From: Taenia hydatigena
Lineage: Eukaryota > Platyhelminthes > Cestoda > Cyclophyllidea > Taeniidae
Reading direction: 5' to 3'
DNA: 64,000 nucleotides
Assembly: GCA_036345935.2 (NCBI GenBank)
Contig: JADWOT020000006.1
Coordinates: 594,221 to 658,220, forward strand
Shown here: in pieces, positions 34,802-48,000 of the stretch
Position numbering within the stretch: position 1 is the first letter of the stretch
Layout: every line of letters starts with the position of its first letter
Position numbers and translations under genes: made by a program
Notes under the pieces: generated by a model
What the model was told of the DNA's origin: nothing
The model's database searches: none
Seen by the model: the letters and a program-made list of their open reading frames with translations, nothing else

Positions 34802-36806
34802 GTAGTGATACTTTGTGTTAGAACGCTGGCCTGTTTTTTTGTTTCACGGCACATGACCTCATTTGGGCTAGCAACTTAAAAACTTCCGGTTGGTATTAAC
34901 ATGAATTTAGAAAGACTATTTCAATAATACTGGTGGATGGGATACACGCACAAGACCTGTACTGGTAAGTTTGCCACTTGTCAGCAATCGAGAACTCGCA
35001 ACAAAAGAGGCCTTATGGTGTGAAACAAATTCGTGCCATTTACGGGGTAAGAATTAGTTAATTAAAAGCTGAGGGGTAAATTAGGGTTGCGGAATTTTCT
35101 ACTCCAATTTTCTATTTTTTGTACCTTAAAAGTCAACGATTATATGGTGGAATTTAACGGTAGCTACCCGTGATCAGAGTGTGGGTACATGAATACATGC
35201 CCAGCATTCGGCATGTTAACAATGGAGAGTCTAATGGCGCAAACTGTGTTTTACGATGGTTAAATAAAACTGAGTGTATTAATCTTCTTTAAATTTACAA
35301 GGCTAAGCCAAGTGTAAACGGTGATTTATGATCTTCTGACTTTGTTAATAAAGTAGTGACTCAATTAATGTTGGCACAGCACTTTAAGTCCTTATTCTCG
35401 GCACCGCTTCATGTACTGAAAAAAAATCCAAAAAAAATTACAAATTTTATGCTCTTTAAGAAATATATGAGAGCAAAAGCAATAAAACACTCTGAGTCTT
35501 CGCCATGTACTTTAGACGACCGATTGCAGTAACCACAGGCCAGGCTGCTAGGCTGGGTACACTGACTCGGACTCCAATTAGCCGGTCACTGATACAGATA
35601 GGTGGATATGCGCTTAAAGTGTTGCATGAGGTTTACGTTTGTCCCTTACAAAATTAGTTATTTGCATTCTAACCACACATAATATGTATGCGTGTTTTCA
35701 ATTCATTTAATAGACAATTAAAATGCAGTTTTAGGGCGATTTAATGGCTTTGTTTTTTTGATACTTGGATCATGTGATTTTTATGGGAGAATTTTATTCT
35801 TATTCAACGGATTGTTTACGAATTAATCCCGTGCCATTTAATTTACACAAATAGTGCTGTTTCACATTATACAATCAGTTTTGTGAGCCAGATTAAGGTC
35901 GAGGCCTTCTCTATTGCCTCCTAGTTTCCTTTTCTTTTGCTCTTTTAATCGAAATACAACCCAATGCTCATATTCTCCCCCTCCCCACTCTGCATTACTG
36001 AATAGAATCAGCCACTCAAACGCGGCTTTTGCCCTGAGTCGATTCACCGCGACCACCAATCACTCGCATGCGAGCTTGCCATTCAACTCGCCCCATATGC
36101 TTCGGCGAGTGCGAAAAAGTGAAAATTCCCAAGAAACCGAGGCATTTTCCTTCATTTGCTTGCCTTATTTTGCCCCCCCCCCGTGTAGGACTACAACAGA
36201 GAGAACATACAAGTAGCAGACCATTCGAGTGACTCGTGGTGCGATGGTGTTTTGGCAATCCACTCAGATTCCTTTTGTTAAACACCAAGCTCGCTGCCAT
36301 TATTTTATTAGGCTGACAAAATGTAGCCTTTTATTGCGATTTTATAACGAATGCGACATCAAAATTGGGCAAAATTTTCGTCCCACAACTCGCCCTATTG
36401 CTCGTGTCCTAGAGCCGATTATTAGGACAGGTTAGTATTATGGCATATGCGCCAAAGCCTGCGGACATTTTAGACTCTACGAGCTGTACCTTAATTCGAC
36501 AACTTGAAAATAGCCTCACAGGCTCTAGTTATTTTCCCACTTCTTCTAAAGAAGCGGTAGAATTTACACCACGTGCTTGAAAGCGCATGGTGCATTTGAC
36601 TGCATAAAAGGCATATCAAATGACTTACTTGGACCATAAAAATGGGAAAAGAGGATGCGTCCATTTCGCATTTTACTCATTAGCATTTTTATGTATCTAT
36701 AGCACTGCCAAAGCAGTCACTGATGAGGGAATGCAAACTATCTGCAGGGACTAAGCTATTTCACAATATGTTTCAATGTGTGTGCATGTGTAAGTGTGTG
36801 GATGCC
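34802..36806. other. Intergenic region between the receptor and the NHL-repeat gene
   Basis: 2 kb between two convergent stop codons. It contains a C10 run at 36173-36182 and AT-rich unique sequence. The frames at 35862-36435 are short and mutually overlapping on both strands. I find no gene, RNA gene or LTR-like copy. Confidence 0.6.
36173..36182. repeat. C10 homopolymer
   Basis: Ten consecutive cytosines in otherwise AT-rich DNA. It is a simple repeat and a likely sequencing or slippage hotspot. Confidence 0.9.
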
Positions 36807-39800
36807 TCATGAGACCTTTTCAATGAGATTATTTCGTTCAATTGATTTTTGTGTTAAATGAGCATTGTTATTTTCATTCGAAATCGCGGCATTGATATCT
36901 GCCCGGTTCTGGAGATTGAAGGCCTTGATGCAGTAATTGCCTGTGTCCACCACAGCAATGAGGCCGATGTCCGGCAAAATTGCGATATCTCGTGGATCAT
37001 TTAGAGCGTCCAATGAAGAGGTGAACATCCACAAATATTGACCCTCCTTGTCAAAGACCTGAGAAGATGGAAAATTTGCACATATGCATGGACACGTTGG
37101 CTGAGGAGAGGGAATTTGTACCGTTGAAGTGCGGGGGAGGAATGAAATCACACACGAGTAAATACAAGGAGGAAAGTATGTCCTTTTAATGATTGTATCC
37201 TAGTCTTAAGCATGTCTAAATAAAGCAAAACTGAAATCGTGCTGACAAAAAAGAAGCTACCTAATACACCTAGCGAATTTAAAAAGAAATTTGTAGGTGA
37301 TCCGAAACATCGAACAATGAAATCCACCGAGGAATAAGTGGCGTGACCTCCAAATCAGGCAAAATCAATCTAGGTTTGTGAGCCACTTGTACCAAGCATA
37401 CAGAAAACTCCAGTTTTAACATTCTGCGACTTCTTATAAACATTTAATTTTCGCAAAGTTTACGTTAGATTCCATGGAAATGTACATAGGTGCCATTAAA
37501 ATTTCACCGATGCCTTCCAAAAGCGAAACCAATATGTTTCCAACAAATAATTGCGCTTTTCTGTGGCAACTAAATAAACTCTGACGTTAAAGAGGTACGG
37601 TAGTTAAGTCAATCAAAGAAATCAAGATATCAACGAAAGACAACTTCCTCTTGTATTCTATCTGAATAGTTTTTGGGTTATTGGCAGTTTTAAAATCAAA
37701 ATTTTACATTTAGCGATGTGCATTTAAGTGGTATTTTGGAAGCACAACGAGTTCCGCGCTCACGACGAATTTCTGCGAATACATGACCTTTCCAGCGTCA
37801 GTCCAATTAGTACCCAAGCTATGAATGTATGCACCCTGACACATTTAAACAAAATTAATTACTCTACCTACAGCACTTGAGATATGATAAAAAAGTGAAG
37901 TGTCAAAGTTCGCTTGGGCGATTCGATATTTTCGCTTACAAGTAGAGGGAAAATATATAGCTTTGAATGCAAATGTATGCTGTTTTTGAAACGGAAATTT
38001 ACAGAGTTTATATTTGGATGAGGAAGAAGGAACATTGATTTTAGATGCGTAGCTAGCAATTCTTATGTAACTCGGAAAATTGACTTTTGCAACGCAAATG
38101 AACGACTAACCTGTACACGATTGTTGCCTGTATCACTAATTAGAAGTAAGTCGTGCGGGTCGAATACCAAACGAGTTGGCAGGTGAAGGCAACCAGGCTC
38201 ATAGCCGTTAACACCAAATTTGAAGAGGAACTCGCCGTCATTGTCGAACGCTTTCACCGAGTGAACTGGCGAGTCAACCACGTAGACACGGTCCGTGGAG
38301 TCTATCGCGATTCCTGTTGGCCCGGTAAATTGATTGTCCGCAGCACCTCGGGCTCCAAAATGGCCCAAAAAACGACCCGTTGGCTTAAAGTAGCACACTG
38401 TGCATGCTTTTAAGTCAACAACAAAGATTTTACCTTTGCTGTCGACTGCTATATCCTTTGAGTGGAAAGGAGTAAAAAGAGTTGAATGTGTCAAAGCCAT
38501 TTAATTCTATTAGACATAAATGGGTACTTTGTTACCTCTAACAGCGGTGTTTTTTTATTCTGCAAATTATTTTTGGGCGCAATTTATCGCTTATGCCTAT
38601 TTACAAGCCCTTTTTCTGGAGTTATGGCGGTTAGATAATAGTGTGCAATACTGTCCCCACAAATAAATGAGTGGAATTTAATAAAACTTTACTTTAGTTT
38701 TTAGTAATAGGATTCGATACAAACGTTACCATTTCCTTGGACATATAAAAGCTCTTGCAGTACACTAGGACTTAATTCGTCCATTGTAGAACCAATTTAA
38801 TTTGGTAAATCCTTTGAGGATTAGGAATGCCAGTTCCGTGTTCCACCAAGTAACGCGTGAATTCCAGCCCTTGAATTTCTGCTTTAGATGCCAAAAGGCC
38901 TTACATCGTCCCTAACCCGTGCAGCTTAATCACGCCGCTCGGTGTTTTGGAAACAACTGTCCGGAAACTGACTTCTTTCAAGCTCTCTTTGATTGCTGCT
39001 CGCCCCCTTATGCTCCAACGGCCTCCTTGGGGGAAATTTTGATGACGTTTTTTTAAAAACAAAGCCTTAAGGCTGGGACGGGCAAATGGGAAACTTACAT
39101 AGGGTCCGGCCAAGTTGCGTTGTCCGAAACGGGACATATAACTGCCCGTGGGCTGGAAGACATGAATGCAGTGCAAATCGAAATCGCTGATTAGGTAATT
39201 GGAGTTGATTGTTTCCGCTACTGAAGTTGGACGTACCATCTGACCAGCCTCGGAACCGAATTCCCCAAAACGCCGAAGAAAGGCGCCAGAAGAGGTGAAC
39301 ACCTGTAGAGGTCAATAAAGACTGTCTATCTGTCCAACTGACTGTCCTTTGCATGACTTATCAGCAAAAAAGTTAAAACAAATAGCCCTTTCTGATCATT
39401 TTGTTACCTGCACATTCGCATTGTTACTGTCAACAATGACTAATTTGGTATCCCTTGTAAACATTGCCCCCTGGGGACACGCGAATTCGGATACTCCTCT
39501 GCCCCGTGCACCTATAGCGAAAATCATGCCATTTTTATTCCAAGATAATGCATCAGCCAATGCCTGTGGTGGCGGTGGCGACCTCGGTAAATGCAACTCT
39601 GAGGAGCTCCGTTTGATGTATTTCAGACGTCCTCGACGCATTTCAACATGCTCACTTAATTCATTAAAAACCGCCTTCCATTCTTTAGCTGCAGGTCCCA
39701 TTTTAGGTAGACAGTGTACACGATATGGCGAATTGCGTATATGTTCACCAAGAACTTTTACATTTAGTTCATAAAATCCAGGATTGGCTAGTTTGAGACG

Positions 39801-40655
39801 AATTAGTACTGAGTTGTCGAGAGCTGTCGACTCGGCTTTGGACGCTGTATCAATGACAGAGACTTCATTCATGTGAACTGGTCGATGAGTGAGGCTGACA
39901 GAAAACTCCTTTGGATTAACAGCACTCACGTTCCTGCCTCGACTGTCCACTGCAAGTACCTTCTGAAAGTAAACTTCATTTGCAACGCACCGCATAACAT
40001 GACTACCTCCCGACTTCGCTTCAACAATGCTCGTTTGATCGGAATCAACACTAGTCATTCCTATGGCACCAAAATTTTTAACAAGACTCAAAAGTTTGTC
40101 CAAATCGATAGGAAAATAAGATAAAATATCGGAAGTTGATGGGTGTATCGGCACAGGAATTGCCAGAAGGGTACGCAGCTGCTCCTCGGCATTTCGTCTT
40201 CCATTCTCGTGGTTAGCTTCCTCATATTTTTCAATTCTTTCACCATTAAATAGACCTTTTTCATGAATGTGATATTGCTTGATTAGTTCCGTTGTAACGG
40301 TGAGCTTCTGACTGCGTTCTTCCATATTCTTCATCAACTCCTCAATGATATACCGACGTTTTTGTAAGGAAGACTCCAGATCACAAAATAGAACTAATCT
40401 ACGCTCCTCTAGAGTACGCAGTATGGTTTGAAAACATTGGTTTATTTGTCCTTCAATTTCTTTTTTCGTCGAATCCAACATCGCCAGTGCATCATCGAGT
40501 TCTTCACACCTGCTACGCAGATCTGAGAGCATTTGGAGGGAAGCCTGTTCCAATGCCGATCGCGCATTTTCCTTATCAGCCGCTCTGTCGCCCTCAAATC
40601 CCATTTTGCAGTCGTACATCCCCAAAACTGATGAGCACGGTGTCCCGCTGGACAT
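36807..40655 (-). CDS. TRIM-NHL-like protein (coiled coil, filamin domain, six NHL repeats) without RING
   Basis: Four exons (40655-39408, 39302-39099, 38455-38111, 37058-36807) encode 682 residues. Residues 30-150 form a long coiled coil (for example QINQCFQTILRTLEERRLVL). A filamin-type Ig domain follows, about 210-320 (VLAVDSRGRNVSA, GFYELNVKVLGEHI, SPYRVHC). Six NHL blades close the protein: ACPQGAMF, RPTSVAE, GPYDIAVD, GPTGIAIDS, LPTRLVFD and DPRDIAI. This is the C-terminal design of TRIM2/TRIM3/LIN-41 proteins, which bind RNA hairpins or partners through the NHL propeller. RING and B-box fingers are absent. The 540 bp to the divergent SUCLG1 start hold no cysteine-rich exon, so ubiquitin-ligase activity is unlikely. 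Confidence 0.85.
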
Positions 40656-41195
40656 GCCCCCCGCTGATACGCATTCTCACGCGCCAATGAGAATGCAAAC
40701 ATGCTCTCTCAGTTGGTCAAAATTGGACAAATGTTTAAGGCTAATAAATTAGTTTTCATTATGTTTTTAGTGATTATTTAGTCGGAAAAATAGGCAGTGA
40801 TTTAATAATTACTTAACAGATTGTTTTGTTGCATTGAAGAACGACATAGCGCGGGTCTCTTTGAGGATGTTCAAAGGTGTTGGGCGGCTTCCCTTTTCGT
40901 CTGGTAGGGTGCTTTCCTCCTTTATATCATATTTGTACATTCATGTGCTTTTGATTTATTCTCTTGATAGGAAAAATTAGGTGGCATTTTGGGGTTCAAG
41001 TTAGAGCAACGTAAGATGTGCACTAGGATCCTCATATAATGCGCATAGGGATTACGTATCATGAGATTACCATTCAAGGTAGTGTAACTTTTATTATTCT
41101 GATATGCCACTTGTGTGTTATTATGGGGAACTCATAGGGTTTCTTGTTGCTCTCGGACTTTTACTGACTTCAAAGTGGTTACAAGCTCGTCTGAA
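40656..41195. other. Divergent promoter region of the NHL gene and SUCLG1
   Basis: 540 bp between two opposite start codons. No cysteine-rich exon for a RING or B-box is readable on the minus strand. The region presumably holds both promoters and 5' UTRs. Confidence 0.55.
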
Positions 41196-42615
41196 ATGTT
41201 TTCTTTCTCACCAGTTCTTTCACAATTTGTACGTTCAAATTATGCGTCGACGCGCAAAAACTTGCTTCTGAATGAAAATACGAAAGTCATTTGCCAAGGT
41301 TTCACAGGCAAGCAAGGGACTTTCCATTCGCAGCAGACCTTGGCATATGGCACGAAACTAGTGGGAGGGGTTTCTCCTGGCAAAGGTGGTAAAACTCATC
41401 TGGATCTTCCGGTCTTTAACACTGTTGGCGAGGCAAAGGAGGCGACTGGAGCCGATGCTACAGTCATATTTGTTCCTCCACAATTTGCTGCCAGGGCAAT
41501 CGATGAGGCAATGGAAGCTGAAATGCCTCTCATAGTTTGCATTACTGAAGGAATTCCACAGCATGATATGATTCGCGTTAAACATCGTCTTGTTCGTCAG
41601 GTGGGAGTAGAATTTTATAAATTAGTGCTTCATTCTAGTCTAAGTCTCGTCTATTAGGACCTAATTGCCCTGGAATAATCAAGCCCGGTGTGTGCAAGAT
41701 CGGTATAATGCCCGGTCACAGTCACGCTCCGGGTCATATAGGCATTGTTTCAAGATCCGGCACTCTGACGTATGAGGCCGTACACCAGACGACCGTGGTA
41801 CGTCTTGCTACTACTTCCGATTCACGTTTCGAGTTTCTTTGTATAAACTTGTTGGCATACGTTAAGTCATGCCTCAGTGGCGGGTCTAAAATTTCATTCA
41901 AGATAGGAATCTTTCTACCTTTTTCTAAGGTTTAGAGCTTTTTTTGTTATAGACGGGTCTTGGCCAATCTCTGTGCGTTGGTATTGGAGGAGATCCTTTC
42001 AACGGCACCGATTTCATTGATTGTCTTGAGGTGTTCTTGAATGATCCAAACACACATGGTATTATAATGATCGGTGAGATCGGTGGTCAGGCTGAGGAGG
42101 AGGCTGCGGCATATCTAAAGGAACACAACAGTGTAAGTGGAGTTCCAATCTATCATTGTTACCGATTTTGTGATCGTGTGCCACCATCACTTCGGTTCCC
42201 TTTTTTTCAATATGTAATTCAGCTGTTGACTAGTCTGCACTTTCATTTCATTTTTCTGCTTTTTAGGGTCCCGACAAGAAGCCTGTAGTATCCTTCATTG
42301 CAGGTGTCACCGCTCCTCCTGGTCGCCGCATGGGTCATGCAGGAGCCATCATATCCGGAGGAAAGGGAGACGCAAAGTCGAAGATCGCTGCTCTTGAAGA
42401 AGCTGATGTTGTAGTGTCAAGATCTCCAGCTAAAATGGGCAGTGCTCTCTTGCAGGTGATGCATTTTAGCTCATTGTTAGCTAAGCCTTCCCTTAGTACT
42501 GGGATGCTTCTTAATGCATAAAGTCATTGACCTGTCACCGGTCGGGTTTTACTAGCCAGCCATTCTGATGTTGTCTTGTTTTTGCGACCCAAAGGCTATG
42601 GGCAGGGGCGAGTGA
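41196..42615 (+). CDS. SUCLG1: Succinyl-CoA ligase alpha subunit, mitochondrial
   Basis: Five exons (41196-41600, 41639-41797, 41953-42132, 42267-42455, 42595-42615) encode 317 residues. The first 20 residues ([20 protein letters not shown]) are a basic, hydroxylated mitochondrial targeting peptide. CoA-binding and ligase signatures follow: [69 protein letters not shown] and [20 protein letters not shown] contains the phosphohistidine. The enzyme converts succinyl-CoA to succinate with nucleotide phosphorylation in the citric acid cycle. The first intron is only 38 nt. The last exon is 21 nt and ends the protein as AMGRGE, replacing the basic KRK-type tail of other species; this exon is the least certain part. 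Confidence 0.93.
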
Positions 42616-45008
42616 ATCGGCCAAACTTTGATGAGGCGTGCAAAAGCCTTCGTCAAATACCCGTGTTGCCTTTCTGCATCGACCAAGGTCTCCGTCCATG
42701 TAGTGTTTTGCGAGGTATTGGTACACTACCCTTCTAGATATCGCTTTAGTGTACAAATTGTTTCCTTTTTAATATGAAGCATCTTTGCTTTGCTCGTTTT
42801 TCATTCACTGACTTATAGGATTTGGTGTTTCAGGGGCATCATATGCATTGAGCGCATATTTCCCAATTTGGTGGGGACCAGTTCGCTTGGTATGATCATC
42901 TGCATTGAAAATGTCGGTCGTGGTGCTCTCAACCTGTCGCTGTCGCGCGAATCTTGACGTGGTTGGTTGGAACGGTTCTGTTTCGTGGTGAAGTGGTGAC
43001 GATCGATTTTGAATCGCTCGAAGCGAGTTCGCGTGATGTTGACTCAATTTGAGTGTAACTGTGTGCTCAAGAGCTAGGAGTGATCATTTCGAACTGAAAG
43101 TGCCGTAGGTGTGGCAGGGCATCACTTACATTTGGCTAGGCGGTGTCCTATTACTCGAAGGAAGGTATGGTTTGATGCTTGGATAGTTTGCTCGACTCCT
43201 TGTTTTGGCTTTGAGGGTGCTTAGGGTTCCACGATTGTACTTCCGATGGATAGATTAACCTCCTGCCATCTGTGCCACGGCAATACCTATTCCGCCTCGC
43301 TAACAGTAACTCCTTGTCTTCAGGACAGACTTGTGGCGCTGCACCGATAGTAGCGGAAAGCGAATCCGATTTTAAGGGGGATTTATCCTGATTTTAACCA
43401 CTGGGGCCTAAGCAGCAGGTGGGATCTGCGATTACCACCCAGTAGAGGGTCAGGGAATGACATCTTCCCTTAGCATTTGCTTCAGTTTTGTGACCTGTGG
43501 GAATGCGCGATGCCTCTGCCACCGTTCTGTTAGAGCCGGGTGGGATCCACATAGATGTGGTTGAGTAGCACAAGAATGGGGATAAAGTGGCGGAGAAGGA
43601 TATACGCGGAGTCCCAAGTTCTCTACCAAATATCTCGGCCTTTTGGACTCGGAACCTTAAGACTAGTGACGGACACTAGTGAGGGTCCGCATCTTCCTGC
43701 AATACAGTTCTCAAACAGGGCGAGGCTCCACATCAACTGGAGTTGCCTGGAGAGGTCAACCGAATCCCAATTTGATGCCTCGCGTGTGCGCAAAATTGAA
43801 TAGTGGCGCGGTCGGTTCGTGTTTTCGTTATAGCAACACGCCGGTAGGTTGATCAGAGGGCGCGATAATCCAAGGACCGAGAAAGCCTGTGAAGTATTCG
43901 ACATTTCGTTTGAATTTTGATTTGGTTTCGCAGATATTATAGCCCTCACTGCATTACTCTTTGTTTGAACTACTAGTAACAGTCAAGGTCACAGAGGTGG
44001 CCATATTGTCCTAGCTGCGTAGGCTGACATCCGGGCCATGCCAGCAGCTTATTTCCCTCTGTCCGTTGAATATATATGTTCTACTCTAGTATTCTGCCTT
44101 CTTTTGCCTTCGTGGGCGCCTCGGGATGCTACACTGACCTCTGAAATTTCGCTGGACATCCATGCCATTGGGAACCCAGATCATCTGTAGGACGATTATG
44201 CGTCATCCACTCCAATATTACAAATTCTTGCATCTTAGGGAAAACTTAGGGCTTTGAGGCGCATTTTTCGCATGATTTTGGAAGAGAAGGTAAAGTGAGA
44301 TGGCATTTAACAAGGTTCCGGATTTGTTAAACACCATAGTTGAGACAACGGGCAATTTCGAACGCACGACGGTATTTGAATTTGCTACACCACCGCCATA
44401 GAAAAATATGCAGTGGTGATTACGTGTCCTTTAATAGAATTATTTGTGAAAGCAGCATTTATTGATCAACATCAAAAGAACTGAAATCTGTGCTTGCAAA
44501 ATGAGTGCAATAAGAAAAAAAGCAATTAAACACTTGTATGTTGAGGCTAAAACCCACTTTTAGTGCTATTTTGCTATATGTTCCTAAACTTTTGTTGAAA
44601 TTCGCCTTCAAGGGTATGTGTGACCTTGCATCATTTGGTCCTGGTGTACATTAGGCCATAACCATGGACATCGGGTTGAGCATTCGCGTTAAAATAAAGG
44701 TAGTGATTTATGTATATCTTCATAAAGCTATTCTACGGGGCAGACGAGATGTTAGGGTCTTCTAAAATTTACAAGTATATGCTGTTTAATGCGTCGGTAT
44801 GGACGTTAAGCCCTGCGAAGCTGCCTTGCGTGAATTTTTCTTGACTGTACTATTAATTATTCGTCTAAGTTTTCTGTTCTTTACTCTAGTTATTGTCTGT
44901 TTTGTGTTAAAATGGTAAACCTACCCTTCTTGATGGTAAATTTGGACGTTCTTACGTACAGTGGGTTCTAAGTCTGATTCCTTCTAATTGTTTTCTCAAT
45001 TTTAGTAT
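42616..45008. other. Intergenic region between SUCLG1 and TBC1D25
   Basis: 2.4 kb with one LTR-like copy (43950-44133). The part 42.85-43.9 kb is noticeably richer in GC than its surroundings but carries no long frame and nothing recognisable on either strand. It may be a decayed repeat. The ATG with GT donor at 44914-44935 could be an additional 5' exon of TBC1D25. Confidence 0.5.
43950..44133 (-). mobile_element. Solo LTR-like copy, inverted
   Basis: On the minus strand it reads TGTAGCATCCCGAGGCGCCC to CAGTAATGCA. The plus strand carries CACAGAGGTGGCCATATTGT, CCGGGCCATGCCAGCAGCTT and TTCCCTCTGTCCGTTGAATA. It is 184 bp, flanked by CTCAC and CTGAC (4 of 5 identical), consistent with a 5-bp target duplication that has mutated once. 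Confidence 0.75.
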
Positions 45009-48000
45009 ATGTCCTCAAATGGGACGCTTTCGTATTGCCATTTTCTACTGGATTCTAATAATATAACATATGACAAATTAACAGAACGGATTCAGCGGGA
45101 ATTTTGCACGGATGAGTATGATTTTCTTTTAATTGATGTTTGATTCTTCTTGCTAACGAGTTTTCCCTCCTTCGCATCGTTCATTTTTTTCTCATAAACT
45201 ATTTATCAATAACTCGCTACCTTTATTTTCTCTCCATCAGGATCTTACCTCACAATTTTTTGGGCAGATAATTCTTTCGCTTGAATTCCGTCATCCACTT
45301 TTACCAGACCCTTGCGAAGTGATTTCTTGCCTTTTTATTTGGTGCGCTTGCGTTCGAGTTTTTGTTCCCGCTGCTGAAGCTGTTTTTTTTCTAGTTGCTA
45401 ACGGATCTTCCGCCAATCGAGAATGCTTTAGCTGCGATATTTTCTGAACTGCTAATGTGACAGTGCATGAATTTTCCGTTTTGAAAGCTTGAAATTACTT
45501 TGGAACTCATTTCTCCTTCATAACTGTGGTGCTTGGCTTTTTTAGCGACTTTTCTATCAGCTGTCTGACGAGAGGCGAATACGGCGAGCAGTTCCAGAGC
45601 CTTCTCCAATCCGAGACCGATCTCCAAAAGGCTTTATCCCATTGCACTGATCTCACTCTTCGACTTTTCATTGAAGCTAAACCCAAAAGTGATGGTGGGT
45701 TTCTGTGTTTACGATGTTTCACTGTCCGAGAAAGCGTAATCGATTCGTCAGCTCTCAAATACCTTTGCAATGCAGATCTTATAGACTGGACTTATTTATT
45801 CTCTTTCCTCGAGTTGTTTCACACAAAATATGTACAGATCCGGAAAATTTCTTTAATTTGAATCCTTTTGATAGTTGGGAACTTGCAAACCAACTTCTTA
45901 TTCAAATCGACATTTTTATTGCAATACATTACCGTGTATTGATGTTCGTTCTCCCTCGTATCACTTAACTGTTCCTCTTCACTACTAGTTTATCTCATAA
46001 ATGTTCAAATTTGATGACAGTGGCTGGCTGTTGCGCCATTTGAAACTCTGTGCACTTTTGCATTTAATACCTAAAGACGATGCAATTTTATTTGGGTCAC
46101 AAGATCCTTTAAGCTGTAACGGTGGCATAAACCAGCATCTGGTCTCCTTTTGTCTCATTTTTCATTGTTACTGTCTAAGACACCTTTATTTCCCCTGTCG
46201 TATGCTTTTCCATCGACTGCGCTCCTAGCCTACCCAGGAAAAGGAGAATTTTGTTGAGACTTTTTAATTGGTCTTGGCGTATTGATTCCGTTCAATAGGC
46301 TTGCCCGTTCGCTCGAGTCTAAGCTGTCACGTATTCAGTGTTAAGCATTTGCGGTTTTTTTTCTCCTGTAATTTTTACCATTTTTTATAACTGCTCCATC
46401 TTTAAACGAGCACAGCACAGTACAAACAAGCGGAGAATAACGAATGCTTATTCATTTTCACCTGTCAGAGAGCTGGGATATCGTGAGCAGCGATGAGGTG
46501 ATAGTCTCGCGTTCTCAGGATGCCTCATTGGCTGAGAGTGCTAACGTGAATGATTCAAGCCATTATTGCCTCGCATCACAACCTCTGACGTCTAACTCCT
46601 TCTCCAAGTGGTCTCCCTCCGTCCCCACCGGCTACCTAGTCTCCACTCTCCGTGCTGCTTTGATTGGTGGAAACTTCCTTCAAAATGTCTCTCAACACTT
46701 GGTGAGAACAGTCAATTCGCTCGAAAAGGTCATAAGTAAGTTTGCTTGCTTGTTATTGCTTTTTGCTAAACACCCAACTCTCATCTCTGCCTCGCCACCT
46801 ACTTTTTCTTGTCTTTTCTAGTCTGAAAAGGCGCTTTGCTCTAAGTAATTGCGTGGGCATTAGACATATTTCTTCACACGGATTTTTTTTCTAGGCTACT
46901 CTATTTAGCTGTTTAATTCATCTTTTATTAGTCGCATTATGATGCTTTATCGCTTGCAGTATGAGTTAATGGAGCACTACGCCTTTGGCAGGAATAGCAA
47001 CACCTGAAGGCGTAACGAGGGGAAATCTCCAAAGTGGGTAGAAATAAAGGGGCAGTGCGCATGTGCTACCCGGATGCATGTTGCCTCTGAAATCGAGTAC
47101 AAAAAGTGTCACCCAGGGACAACTTTTCATCTGCTTAACAAACCACTGCTGACGCATTTAAACGCCTTCTCCCCTCTTTTTCTGTACAGACTTCAAGACT
47201 GACCTGCCCTCACGCCCACCCCTTTCAGAGGCAGAATTCCGCAGTTACATGGATAGCCTAGGAAGGATTGTGCATCCTCTCGACTTTTAGTGCGTTTCAT
47301 TCATCAACTGATCTTGTGTTTGTACTTATCATCATCTCACAAGCTTGTAGGTATCACTTTAGAATGTACTTTTTGTGCACTCATTTTTAAGAAATCACTA
47401 AAACGTAGGAAACCACTCCCTCAGAAAACATCAACGTAGCTTCTTTTATTACTATTCTGTGACTTTAAGTATTCCTTTTCGGCATTATTTTGTTCTCCCT
47501 TGAGGGCAGGAGTTTCACTTGATTTTCAGTCAGAATGTCTACCTTCGTGGCATGGAGGTGGGCCTACGAAAAGTTGCCTGGCGTATCCTCCTCCAGATAT
47601 ACCCGTCTGAGTTCAGTGGGAAAGAGCGTATGGCGTTGATACATAGTAAGATTGAAAAATACGAGCTTATGAAGAAGGCCTGGAAACATGCCTACCAGGA
47701 GGGTCGGTTGACCAAGGCTCAGGTCAATGCGATCACTTTGGCTTGTGTCGATGTTGTCCGCACGGATCGCAGTAAGTTGGACTGTAACTGTGTCGACCAC
47801 CATTCTCATCTTTTCCCTTGTAAACTAGATCATCCATTTTACCACAACGACGGTAAAAATCAGAGAGTATCTCAGCTCTTCAGCATTCTTGCCACCTACG
47901 CAATTTACCATCCCGGAATTGGCTACCATCAAGGTGAGGAAATCACAAAGTAACTCTGGTTGTTTAATTTTGTGCATTAACATATTTTTACTACTTCTAC

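Noticed and set aside
40442..40702. Cysteine/histidine-containing minus frame (CPAGHRAHQFWGC) near the NHL gene start
   Set aside because: It looked like a B-box fragment, but cysteine spacing does not fit a B-box or RING and it is out of frame with the coiled coil.
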